DNA of 21,007 nt from BS750m-G77 sp043797735 (GTDB lineage Bacteria; Omnitrophota; Gorgyraeia; Gygaellales; Profunditerraquicolaceae), in the NCBI GenBank assembly GCA_043797735.1, contig JAZDPH010000038.1, positions 1-21,007 on the forward strand, given 5' to 3'. Below, one piece after another: positions 14,682 through 21,007 of the stretch. The notes under the pieces were generated by a model, which saw nothing but the letters and a program-made list of their open reading frames with translations, was not told where the DNA came from and did no database searches. The translations under genes were made by a program, and so were the position numbers. Positions within the stretch are counted from its first letter, which is position 1. Every line of letters starts with the position of its first letter.

Positions 14682-16007
14682 TTAATCCGCTCCCTCTCCA
14701 TCATGAACTGTCTCTTCAGATGATTTGCGTTTGCGGCTAATCACGCGTTTTAAGGGAATATATTTATCGACCAGCGCCTTGTTATCTACAGCCTTTAGCT
14801 GCTTAAATAAGAATTCAAATTTTTCCTCAACCTCGGCGGTAATGGCATCGCGCACTCCTTGCGGCAGGGTCATAATATCTTTTTTAAAAGGCCCTAACGC
14901 CTTTTTGCGCGTCTTGTATAAAAACTGCTCTTCGCTTTCCCCTTCTTTCTTCTCCGCGGCGGCATTGATTTTGAGCCAATCATAAATCCTTATTTTTAAC
15001 TCCTGCGGAAAATGCTTGCTCTCAAAAATAATATTCTGAAACTGCGTAGCCAAGTGCACCTCGCAGGTATCGTATTCCGGAAATTTATGGAACAACTCCT
15101 CTGCAAGCGTGGAGGCCCCGTGCTGCACTGCCCCGCCCATGCCGAATTCGCTCTTGGCGATGCCGGAAAGGGCCTTTAAGGTATCAAAATCCAGTTTTAC
15201 CTGGGCAATAGAGCCGTCGGGAAGGACTACCCCGCCGTGCGAAGTGCCAGTCTGTATTGAAATCTTGCTTATTCCCACTAACCCCTTGCGCAGCCTTTCC
15301 TTATAACCATCCATAAAGGCGCGCAGGTCCTCAGGGGTGGAGTTCTGATGGCCCACCTCCCCAATCTCCCCGCCCACCGAAACGGTAATGCCCTTGGGCT
15401 CTACGCGGCGGATAAGCTGGGTCAGCTTTGCGCAAACCTCATAATTAAAGCGCTGCTGTTTTTTTACCGTAGGCTTGGATAAATCCACCAGAGTCGAAGA
15501 ATCTATGTCAATATTATAAAACCCCGCCTCTATTGACTCGCTGATTATTGCCTGCAGGCCCTCCAGCTCCTTCTCCGCATCCTGCTGGAATTTTTTAAGG
15601 TTGGCCTGAAAATGGTCCCCCTGTATAAACACCGGCCCCGCATAACCCTCTTTAACCGCTGCCGCCAGGATTACCGAAACATATTCCAGGGGGGGCTGTT
15701 TGGTGTAGCCCATTTCGGATTTGGCAATTTCAAAGATAAATGCCCCGGCATTATTCCTTTTAGCCACCCGGAATATCGCCTTTGCTAAATCATAAGTCAT
15801 CACCCTTAAGTTTATCGCCGGCACGGTAAAGCCGCCGGCCTCCCCTCTGCCGCGAGCCATGTAAAACTCATGGATACTGGAGGGGTAAATCCCTTTTTTA
15901 TAAGCGATTGTCTTGATCTTTTTGGCTAATTTAATCCTGGCCTGCTGGTCATCGCTTAAAATCAACTCCAAAGCAATTTTTTCAATATCAAGCGCCCTTC
16001 TTCCCAT
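14682..16007 (-). CDS. Class II fructose-bisphosphate aldolase (long form)
   Basis: A zinc-dependent aldolase that splits fructose 1,6-bisphosphate, or a related ketose bisphosphate. Visible blocks: FTVPAIN (60-66), IQGDHFQ with Asp131 and zinc ligand His132, GGEIGEVG with Glu214, IQTGTSHGG with His257, and AVQHGAST with His296. At 441 residues it is about 100 longer than most family members, with extra sequence at both ends. The open frame runs to 16094, but the first 29 residues translate a palindrome-rich gap; the Met at 16007 follows AAGGAG at a spacing of about 9. Its place after pfkA supports the glycolytic role. Tagatose-bisphosphate specificity cannot be excluded by sequence alone. 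Confidence 0.88.
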   Translation of the reverse strand: MGRRALDIEKIALELILSDDQQARIKLAKKIKTIAYKKGIYPSSIHEFYMARGRGEAGGFTVPAINLRVMTYDLAKAIFRVAKRNNAGAFIFEIAKSEMGYTKQPPLEYVSVILAAAVKEGYAGPVFIQGDHFQANLKKFQQDAEKELEGLQAIISESIEAGFYNIDIDSSTLVDLSKPTVKKQQRFNYEVCAKLTQLIRRVEPKGITVSVGGEIGEVGHQNSTPEDLRAFMDGYKERLRKGLVGISKISIQTGTSHGGVVLPDGSIAQVKLDFDTLKALSGIAKSEFGMGGAVQHGASTLAEELFHKFPEYDTCEVHLATQFQNIIFESKHFPQELKIRIYDWLKINAAAEKKEGESEEQFLYKTRKKALGPFKKDIMTLPQGVRDAITAEVEEKFEFLFKQLKAVDNKALVDKYIPLKRVISRKRKSSEETVHDGEGAD

Positions 16008-16029
16008 AACAGTCAACTCCTTCAATGAG

Positions 16030-16066
16030 CCCGCCAAAGAACTGTGGCGGGTGAATTGAACCCGCC
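16030..16066. repeat. Overlapping GC-rich palindromes between pfkA and the aldolase gene
   Basis: CCCGCCA (16030-16036) can pair with TGGCGGG (16045-16051), or GGCGGGT (16046-16052) can pair with ACCCGCC (16060-16066). The two stems exclude each other. A third copy of GTGGCGGGT lies at about 16115-16123, ending in the pfkA stop codon. The core word matches the palindrome nested in copy A at 2394-2416. Confidence 0.7.
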
Positions 16067-16122
16067 CCGCCATAATACCTTTGCGGGTCGCCACTTATTG
16101 TGGAGACAAGATTTGTGGCGGG

Positions 16123-17088
16123 TTACGTTAATATTCTGATTAATTTATACCACTGATCCACATTGATTCTTTTTCTTTTTATGGCTGTTGCAAAATCCAC
16201 GGTAACAAATTTATCGTGCTGGAGGGCAACGGCCTTATCTCTTTCCCCCTTTAATAACTGCTCAACTGCCGCCTGCCCCAGCTTCAATGCCAAATCGCGG
16301 CTGAATGCGGTGGGACGGCCGCCCCTCTGGACATGCCCCAGGACAACCGCGCGCGTCTCTAATTTTGTGCATTGAGTAATCTTTTTAGCGATATCAACCG
16401 CCCGTCCGGCCCCTTCGGCGACAACAATAATCCAGCTCTTCTTACCGCTTTTGTAGCCCTTGACGATGTCTCCGCATATGCGCTTAAAGGCTGCCTTTCT
16501 TTCAGGGATCAACACGTCTTCGCAGCCGCCGCCTAAGGCAACTGCTAAAGCGATATACCCGCAATCGCGTCCCATTACCTCAACCACAAAAACCCTCTCC
16601 ATGGAAGTGGCGGTATCGCGTATATTATCAATTGCCCCCAGGGCGGTATTTATAGCGGTATCCGAACCGATGGTCAGATTTATCCCGTTAATATCGTTGT
16701 CGATGGAAGCGGGAATCCCGATGCAGGGGAATTTATACTTCTGGTAGAACCTGTGCGCTGCGGTAAAACTGCCGTTGCCGCCGATAACTACTATACCGTC
16801 AATAGAATGCCTCTTTAAGGTTGTAAAGGCCTTGGCCTGGCCTCTCTCGGTATGAAACTCGGAGCAGCGCGCGGTCTTAAGAATAGTGCCGCCCTGATTA
16901 ATTATTCCGGATACAGAGCGATGGCCGAAAGGCTTCATGTCATCGTTAATCAACCCCCACCATCCGCGAAAGGCCCCGAAGACTTCTATGTTCTGATTTA
17001 CCGCGCAGCGCACCACTGCCCGTATCGCCGCATTCATCCCCGGGGCATCCCCGCCTGTGGTCAGTACTGCGATTCGTTTTATGGACAT
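16123..17088 (-). CDS. pfkA: ATP-dependent-type 6-phosphofructokinase
   Basis: Phosphorylates fructose 6-phosphate, the committed step of glycolysis. The 321-residue protein has TGGDAPGMNA (11-20) for the phosphoryl donor, GGNGS (103-107), PASIDND with catalytic Asp130, MGRDCGY (172-178) and GHVQRGG (251-257). Gly106 corresponds to Gly104 of the E. coli enzyme, and no Lys follows the Pro before Asp130, so it reads as ATP-type and not PPi-type. Oddities: Asn105 stands where E. coli has Asp103, and PASID replaces the usual PGTID. The length is normal for bacterial PfkA. AAAGG before the ATG supports the start. It is followed by the aldolase gene after a 115-base palindromic gap. Confidence 0.93.
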   Translation of the reverse strand: MSIKRIAVLTTGGDAPGMNAAIRAVVRCAVNQNIEVFGAFRGWWGLINDDMKPFGHRSVSGIINQGGTILKTARCSEFHTERGQAKAFTTLKRHSIDGIVVIGGNGSFTAAHRFYQKYKFPCIGIPASIDNDINGINLTIGSDTAINTALGAIDNIRDTATSMERVFVVEVMGRDCGYIALAVALGGGCEDVLIPERKAAFKRICGDIVKGYKSGKKSWIIVVAEGAGRAVDIAKKITQCTKLETRAVVLGHVQRGGRPTAFSRDLALKLGQAAVEQLLKGERDKAVALQHDKFVTVDFATAIKRKRINVDQWYKLIRILT

Positions 17089-17114
17089 ATTAACACCTTT
17101 AACAATATTTCTAA

Positions 17115-17173
17115 CGCGGATTCTCGCAGATTACCTGCCTGTCCGGCAGGCAGGCACGCAGATGGTCGCAGAT
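17115..17173. repeat. CGCAGAT-word repeat with central GC hairpin
   Basis: CGCAGAT occurs three times, preceded by a variant GCGGATT, with the perfect stem CCTGCCTG (17134-17141) and CAGGCAGG (17147-17154) in the middle. It directly abuts repeat copy D. The two together fill the 205-base gap between ahcY and pfkA; I see no gene in it. Confidence 0.7.
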
Positions 17174-17264
17174 GTCATTGCGAGGGACTGCGAGGCGAAG
17201 CCGAAGCAGGACCGAAGCAATCTCTTCAATTAGATTGCTTCGGTCCTGCGGGGCTCGTAATGAC
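17174..17264. repeat. GTCATTGCGA/TCGCAATGAC intergenic repeat, copy D (extended stem)
   Basis: Outer arms GTCATTGCGAG and CTCGTAATGAC differ at one of 11 positions. The inner stem is a perfect 17-base pair, 17207-17223 with 17232-17248, around an 8-base loop. It contains the same GAAGCAATC/GATTGCTTC core as copies B and C. Confidence 0.9.
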
Positions 17265-17293
17265 GCGTTAGATTTGAGCATTTTTATTTTTCT

Positions 17294-18550
17294 CTATGTT
17301 CCTATTTCCCAACTTGAGAGATACTTCTCCTGTTCCTTCGTCAAAGTATCTATCCTAATCCCCATTGATTTTAATTTCAAGTCAGCGATTTTTTTATCTA
17401 TGTCTTCGGGGACTTTATATACGCTGTTCTGTAATTGGCTGTGGCTGTTTAAGAGATACTCAACGCCCAATGCCTGATTAGCAAAAGACATATCCATAAC
17501 CTGCGCCGGATGCCCCTCTGCGGCAGCCAGGTTAATCAGGCGGCCTTCGCCGAGGATGTAAATCCTGCGCCCGTTGCTTAAAACATACTCGTCAACAAAT
17601 TCGCGGATGCGCCGCTTCCGCCTGCTTAATTTCGCAAGGGCCGGGATATCTATCTCCACGTTAAAATGCCCGGAGTTGGCCACGATTGCGCCGTCCTTCA
17701 TCAATTTAAAATGCTCCCCGCGGATAACGCTGGTGTCGCCGGTGGTAGTGACAAATATGTCCCCGGCTCCCGCAGCATCCTTTATCGGCGCAACCTCATA
17801 GCCGTCCATGCTCGCCTCAAGCGCCCGCAGGGGATCAACCTCCACCACGATAACCCTGGCTGCCATGCCCTTTGCCCGCATGGCAACGCCCCTGCCGCAC
17901 CAACCGTAACCGCAGACCACAAAGGCCGAGCCCGCCAACAATTTGTTGGTGGCGCGGGTTATCCCGTCTATGGTAGACTGGCCTGTGCCGTAACGGTTAT
18001 CAAATAAGTGTTTAGTCTGGGCGTCATTTACGGCGATTATGGGATAACGCAGCCTGCCTTGATTGGCAAGCGCCCTTAACCTGATTACGCCGGTAGTAGT
18101 CTCCTCCGTGCCGCCGATGATGTTCTCATGATCCCGAGGCTTACGTTGATGTATGGTGCTGACCAGGTCGGCTCCGTCATCCATCGTAACATCCGGCTTA
18201 TCCGCCAGGACAAAATCTATATGTTTATAGTATCTTCTTGTATCCTCCCCCTTAATCGCAAAAACCGGAATCTTAAGGTTTTTCACAAGCGATGCGGCTA
18301 CGTCATCCTGCGTGGATAACGGGTTTGAGGCGCACAGCACAACTTCGGCCCCGCCTGATTTTAAGACTTCCGCCAATACCCCGGTCTCAGTGGTAACGTG
18401 CAGGCAGGCGGCTACTTTGACCCCCTTTAACGGCTTAACTTTGCTGAAGCGTTTCTCAATCAACTCCAGCACGGGCATATTATTGCGCGCCCATTCAATG
18501 CGCAACGCGCCCTTTTTGGCTAATTTAATATCCTTGATGTCGTATTTCAT
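17294..18550 (-). CDS. ahcY: Adenosylhomocysteinase (S-adenosyl-L-homocysteine hydrolase)
   Basis: Splits S-adenosylhomocysteine to adenosine and homocysteine using bound NAD, removing the inhibitory by-product of methyl transfer. The 418 residues contain CLHVTTETG with His51, DDGADLV (124-130), GGTEETTTG with Glu150, VNDAQTKHLFDNRYGTGQS with Lys180 and Asp184, the NAD-binding GYGWCGRG (214-221) and SGHFNVEID (293-301). The C-terminal region ends in the usual aromatic stretch (EQEKYLSSW). The length is within the family range. AAGGGG precedes the ATG. It follows metK after a 97-base gap, a natural pairing of SAM synthesis and SAH breakdown. I looked for a SAM or SAH riboswitch in that gap and saw none. 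Confidence 0.95.
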   Translation of the reverse strand: MKYDIKDIKLAKKGALRIEWARNNMPVLELIEKRFSKVKPLKGVKVAACLHVTTETGVLAEVLKSGGAEVVLCASNPLSTQDDVAASLVKNLKIPVFAIKGEDTRRYYKHIDFVLADKPDVTMDDGADLVSTIHQRKPRDHENIIGGTEETTTGVIRLRALANQGRLRYPIIAVNDAQTKHLFDNRYGTGQSTIDGITRATNKLLAGSAFVVCGYGWCGRGVAMRAKGMAARVIVVEVDPLRALEASMDGYEVAPIKDAAGAGDIFVTTTGDTSVIRGEHFKLMKDGAIVANSGHFNVEIDIPALAKLSRRKRRIREFVDEYVLSNGRRIYILGEGRLINLAAAEGHPAQVMDMSFANQALGVEYLLNSHSQLQNSVYKVPEDIDKKIADLKLKSMGIRIDTLTKEQEKYLSSWEIGT

Positions 18551-18578
18551 TTTGCCCCTTTCTATCGCAAAAGGTTAA

Positions 18579-18635
18579 GGTTAAGGATTAGGTTGAGATT
18601 AAGTATCTTTCTAAACCTTAACCTCATCCTTAACC
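18579..18635. repeat. Long inverted repeat built from a GGTTAAGG word (metK/ahcY gap)
   Basis: Inverted 19-base arms at 18579-18597 and 18617-18635 match at 17 of 19 positions around a 19-base centre. Both arms are made of near-repeats of GGTTAAGG; one more unit precedes the left arm. It occupies most of the 97-base gap. Confidence 0.8.
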
Positions 18636-18647
18636 TATAAGTTGAAA

Positions 18648-19817
18648 TTATATTTTCTTCGCCGCCTTCTTGAGAACCGCCGCCTTATCAGTAAGCTCCC
18701 AGCTAAACTCCGGCTCTTGCCTTCCGAAATGGCCGTAACAGGCGGTCTGTTTATATATCGGCCGCAGCAACTCCAGAGATTTAATCATCCCCTGCGGCGT
18801 CAACTCAAAGTTCTGCCTGATCAGTTTTATAAATTCGTTCTCGGAAATCTTGCCGGTTCCAAAGGTATCCACCATAATTGCCAGAGGGTCTGCCCGGCCG
18901 ATAACATAGGCCAAATGAATCAGGCATTTCTCCGCTAACCCCGCGGCCACGATGTTTTTAGCGACATACCTTGCCATATATGCCGCGGAACGGTCAACCT
19001 TTGTGGGATCTTTGCCGGAAAATGCCCCGCCGCCGCAAGGCGCTACTCCGCCGTAGGTATCAACGACTATCTTGCGGCCGGTCATCCCCGTATCCGATTG
19101 CGGCCCTCCGATAACGAACTTTCCCGTCTCGTTAATATAGTATTTTGTGTCTTTATCAATATACCCTTTGGCGATCGGCTTTGCAACAACATCAATCATC
19201 TCCTGGCGCGCCTTCCTGGTAATCTTCTGTTTTGTAGAATCAAGTATATCTTCTGTATGCTGACAAGCCAAGACTATCGAATCCACTCTTTTAGGCTGGC
19301 CGTCGTGATATTCCACGGTCACCTGCGATTTGCAATCCGGCCCCAGGTATTTCAATGTACCATCTCTTCTGACATCGGCAAGCCGGCGCACCAGTTTATG
19401 AGAGAGCATAATCGGTAAAGGCATCAGCTCTTCGGTTTCGCGGCAGGCGAAACCTACCATCAACCCCTGGTCCCCTGCCCCGCCGGTATTTACCCCCTGG
19501 GCAATATCCGGAGACTGGCTGTTGATGCTGTTGAGCACAGAACAGGTATGATGATCAAAGCCGTATTTCGGATGGGTATATCCTATATCCTTAATAATCT
19601 TACGGGCTAACTTTTGTATATCAACAAAGGCGGTAGTGGTAATCTCCCCGCCTATGATTAAAAGCCCCATAGTAACATAAGTCTCGCAGGCAACCCTGCC
19701 GTAAGGGTCTTGCCTGAGCACATCGTCAAGTACCCCGTCGGATATCTGGTCGCAAAGTTTATCCGGATGCCCCTCCCCCACCGACTCTGAAGCAAAAAAA
19801 TGTTTACGCATTGCCAT
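18648..19817 (-). CDS. metK: S-adenosylmethionine synthase
   Basis: Makes S-adenosylmethionine from methionine and ATP. The 389 residues show SESVGEGHPDKLCDQISD (10-27), the signatures GAGDQG (113-118) and GGGAFSGKD (262-270), and the normal C-terminal YGHFGR. The open frame extends to 19910 inside the nucleotidyltransferase gene, but AGGAGG at 19831-19826, eight bases before the ATG at 19817, fixes the start. It overlaps the upstream gene by 14 bases, which suggests translational coupling. A second Met two codons later (19811) is possible but fits the Shine-Dalgarno site less well. ahcY follows. Confidence 0.96.
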   Translation of the reverse strand: MAMRKHFFASESVGEGHPDKLCDQISDGVLDDVLRQDPYGRVACETYVTMGLLIIGGEITTTAFVDIQKLARKIIKDIGYTHPKYGFDHHTCSVLNSINSQSPDIAQGVNTGGAGDQGLMVGFACRETEELMPLPIMLSHKLVRRLADVRRDGTLKYLGPDCKSQVTVEYHDGQPKRVDSIVLACQHTEDILDSTKQKITRKARQEMIDVVAKPIAKGYIDKDTKYYINETGKFVIGGPQSDTGMTGRKIVVDTYGGVAPCGGGAFSGKDPTKVDRSAAYMARYVAKNIVAAGLAEKCLIHLAYVIGRADPLAIMVDTFGTGKISENEFIKLIRQNFELTPQGMIKSLELLRPIYKQTACYGHFGRQEPEFSWELTDKAAVLKKAAKKI

Positions 19818-20571
19818 TTCTTTCTCCTCCTTTAGAAAACTTCTCTCTGGCTTCGTTATAGAACTTAAGATCCCCGATGTCATACCAGCGCCCGCCAAAG
19901 ACAAAGGCATAAACAGGGGCCTTCTTTCTTAACCAATCTATATAAGAACCTGTGGTATCGGAATTCTTATTGCTCTTACTCATATACTCCTTAATAAACT
20001 CCAGGCTTCGCTTAGGAAAATAATACAGGCACATCGCTACCAGCGTAGAAAGCGGATCTTTCGGCTTCTCCTCAAAAGCAACCACTTGATTCCGCTCATC
20101 CATCCCTATCACCCCGTACTTCTTTGCCTTCTGGGTTCCTTTGATATCATAAACTCCGATTGTAGAGCCGGTTCCCTTACTTTTGGCAAAAGTAATAAAA
20201 TCATCCAGGCTTTCGTCAAAGATATTGTCTCCGCCTGCAATCAGTAAATCCTGGCCTATTTTTTCTTGCTCTATCGCAAAATGCATATCGCCTACCGCTC
20301 CCAGCCTGTCCGCATTATCCCTGGTCAGGTCGTCAATTATCTTTATCGGCTTATTAATACGGGCCTTCTTCTGCCACTTTTTAAAATGGGGAAAAAACTT
20401 ACTGTTGGTAATTACAAAAATCTCCTCTATTTCCCCAGCCGCATTTAACTTATCTGTAATATATTCAATGATCGGCTTGCCTCTTACTTTAAGCAGGGGC
20501 TTAGGATATTCCTTAGTTAACGGGTAAAGCCGGGTGGCATAACCGGCCGCCAGTATCAATGCCTTTATCAT
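19804..20571 (-). CDS. Sugar-phosphate nucleotidyltransferase (RmlA-like)
   Basis: A 255-residue NTP-transferase of the glucose-1-phosphate thymidylyltransferase/uridylyltransferase type, which activates a sugar phosphate as a nucleotide sugar for cell-surface or polysaccharide synthesis. ILAAGYATRLYPLTKEYPKP (6-25) is the nucleotide-binding signature, with YATRL in place of the common GGTRL. GGDNIF (113-118) carries the metal aspartate, FEEKP (166-170) is the sugar-binding block and YDIGD (230-234) is the second metal site. The exact sugar and nucleotide cannot be told. The open frame reaches 20622 through repeat sequence; I start at 20571, where similarity begins, though no Shine-Dalgarno site precedes it. 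It follows the cupin-type isomerase gene and overlaps metK. Confidence 0.85.
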   Translation of the reverse strand: MIKALILAAGYATRLYPLTKEYPKPLLKVRGKPIIEYITDKLNAAGEIEEIFVITNSKFFPHFKKWQKKARINKPIKIIDDLTRDNADRLGAVGDMHFAIEQEKIGQDLLIAGGDNIFDESLDDFITFAKSKGTGSTIGVYDIKGTQKAKKYGVIGMDERNQVVAFEEKPKDPLSTLVAMCLYYFPKRSLEFIKEYMSKSNKNSDTTGSYIDWLRKKAPVYAFVFGGRWYDIGDLKFYNEAREKFSKGGERNGNA

Positions 20572-20586
20572 AAGAAATACTTTTTT

Positions 20587-20665
20587 AACACGAATTGGCA
20601 CGAATAAAAATCGAATTATCACGAATTCGTGTCAATTCGGCATTTTATTCGTGTGAATTCGTGTT
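20587..20665. repeat. Long inverted repeat built from a CACGAATT word
   Basis: A near-complete palindrome filling the gap between the isomerase stop and the nucleotidyltransferase. The outer arms AACACGAATT (20587-20596) and AATTCGTGTT (20656-20665) are perfect, CACGAATAAAA pairs with TTTTATTCGTG further in, and the centre is the perfect 12-base CACGAATTCGTG (20620-20631). It starts directly after the isomerase stop codon. No U-run follows on the transcribed strand, so it is not a standard terminator. Confidence 0.88.
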
Positions 20666-21007
20666 TTAACAAAAAACATCCGCATAATCAAAATCCAGCG
20701 GGCGGTTTAGAAAATCAAGCCTCTTGGCATCCTGCTTAATCAACGGATACATAGGGATATTGCTGTGCAGCCCGAATCTTTCAATTTTCCCCGCGGGTTT
20801 GACGAATTTTATCTCGGGCAGTTTATTAAAATGCGGGTTGGCGCTAAATTGAGGCTTATCCGGAGGGCCGCTGACAAAATATGCCGCCCCTTGCGCCTCC
20901 TTATAAAGTTCATACTCCGAAGAAAAAACGCTGCTTACCCAATTTGAGGTAACCAAGTGCTTCGGCCCCGGGTTTATCAGGATGTGCCCGAATCTCGGGG
21001 GTATAAC
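20666..21007 (-). CDS. Cupin-type glucose-6-phosphate isomerase, C-terminal part
   Basis: The frame is open from the right edge to TAA at 20668-20666, so this is the last 113 residues of a larger protein. It begins VIPPRFGHILINPGP and continues LVTSNWVSSVFSSEYELY and QGAAYFV. This fits the later part of the cupin barrel of cupin-type phosphoglucose isomerases (PPxxxH, then the strand ending in a D/S-Y element), followed by a longer tail than the archaeal enzymes have. These enzymes interconvert glucose 6-phosphate and fructose 6-phosphate, which suits pfkA and the aldolase nearby. The metal ligands of the N-terminal HxH motif lie outside the window, so the assignment is from partial evidence. 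An internal TTG at 20956 is not the real start. Confidence 0.7.
   Translation of the reverse strand, partial: VIPPRFGHILINPGPKHLVTSNWVSSVFSSEYELYKEAQGAAYFVSGPPDKPQFSANPHFNKLPEIKFVKPAGKIERFGLHSNIPMYPLIKQDAKRLDFLNRPLDFDYADVFC

Noticed and set aside
16008..16094. 29-residue N-terminal extension of the aldolase
   Set aside because: It translates the GC-rich palindromes in the gap; the Met at 16007 has AAGGAG upstream.
10633..17264. Spaced repeats as a CRISPR array
   Set aside because: The copies are kilobases apart, separated by genes, palindromic throughout, and no cas gene is present.
16852..17271. 139-residue plus-strand open frame, and other plus-strand frames opposite metabolic genes
   Set aside because: They are shadows of well-supported minus-strand genes (pfkA, malQ, leuA, ilvB, ilvD, ahcY, metK). 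They show no domain and often run through repeats.
18551..18647. Possible SAM or SAH riboswitch before ahcY
   Set aside because: The gap is explained by the GGTTAAGG inverted repeat, and no riboswitch-like conserved core was seen.
20572..20622. 17-residue N-terminal extension of the nucleotidyltransferase
   Set aside because: It translates part of the CACGAATT palindrome; the conserved N-terminus starts at 20571.
20587..20665. The CACGAATT palindrome as an intrinsic terminator
   Set aside because: On the transcribed (minus) strand the stem is followed by A residues, not a U-run; the T-run is on the other strand.

Overview
The window looks like a chromosomal segment of an uncultured bacterium, most probably a Candidatus Omnitrophota-type genome. 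That placement rests on remembered gene order (ilvD-ilvB-ilvN-ilvC-leuA, followed by aroE and a prepilin peptidase) and on the style of the intergenic repeats; no search was run, so it is an inference. Every gene I accept lies on the minus strand, so transcription runs from high to low coordinates.

The right two thirds (about 4.0-21.0 kb) is a dense metabolic cluster. In transcription order it holds: the C-terminal part of a cupin-type glucose-6-phosphate isomerase (cut by the right edge), a sugar-phosphate nucleotidyltransferase, metK and ahcY (the SAM/SAH cycle), pfkA and a long class II fructose-bisphosphate aldolase (glycolysis), ilvD-ilvB-ilvN-ilvC-leuA (branched-chain amino acids), a small membrane protein of unknown function, aroE, a prepilin peptidase and malQ. 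Many neighbours overlap by 4-16 bases, which suggests long co-transcribed units. Six of these genes have longer open frames that run into upstream genes or repeats. I moved their starts inward, using Shine-Dalgarno sites and family N-termini.

The left 4 kb is accessory. It has an AbiE-type (type IV) toxin-antitoxin pair with a compact, apparently leaderless promoter and operator; a 40-residue desulforedoxin-like gene that a length cut-off would miss; a roughly 290-bp composite palindromic element; a small HExxH metalloprotease-like protein; and a secreted, inhibitory-type serpin gene flanked by a 32-bp direct repeat. The left edge shows a promoter, an operator-like palindrome and the first two codons of another gene.

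The most notable structure is the repeat content. Almost every gap longer than about 70 bases in the metabolic cluster is filled by an inverted repeat. One family (outer arms GTCATTGCGA/TCGCAATGAC, inner arms GAAGCAATC/GATTGCTTC) occurs in three full copies and one partial copy. Three other gaps carry long imperfect palindromes, each built from its own short word. Two strong palindromes also lie inside coding sequence: one in ilvC coincides with what looks like an in-frame insertion, and one lies in aroE. I saw no CRISPR array, rRNA, tRNA, transposase or phage gene. Most of the window is ordinary metabolism; the repeat biology, the AbiE promoter, the orphan desulforedoxin and the serpin cassette deserve a second look.
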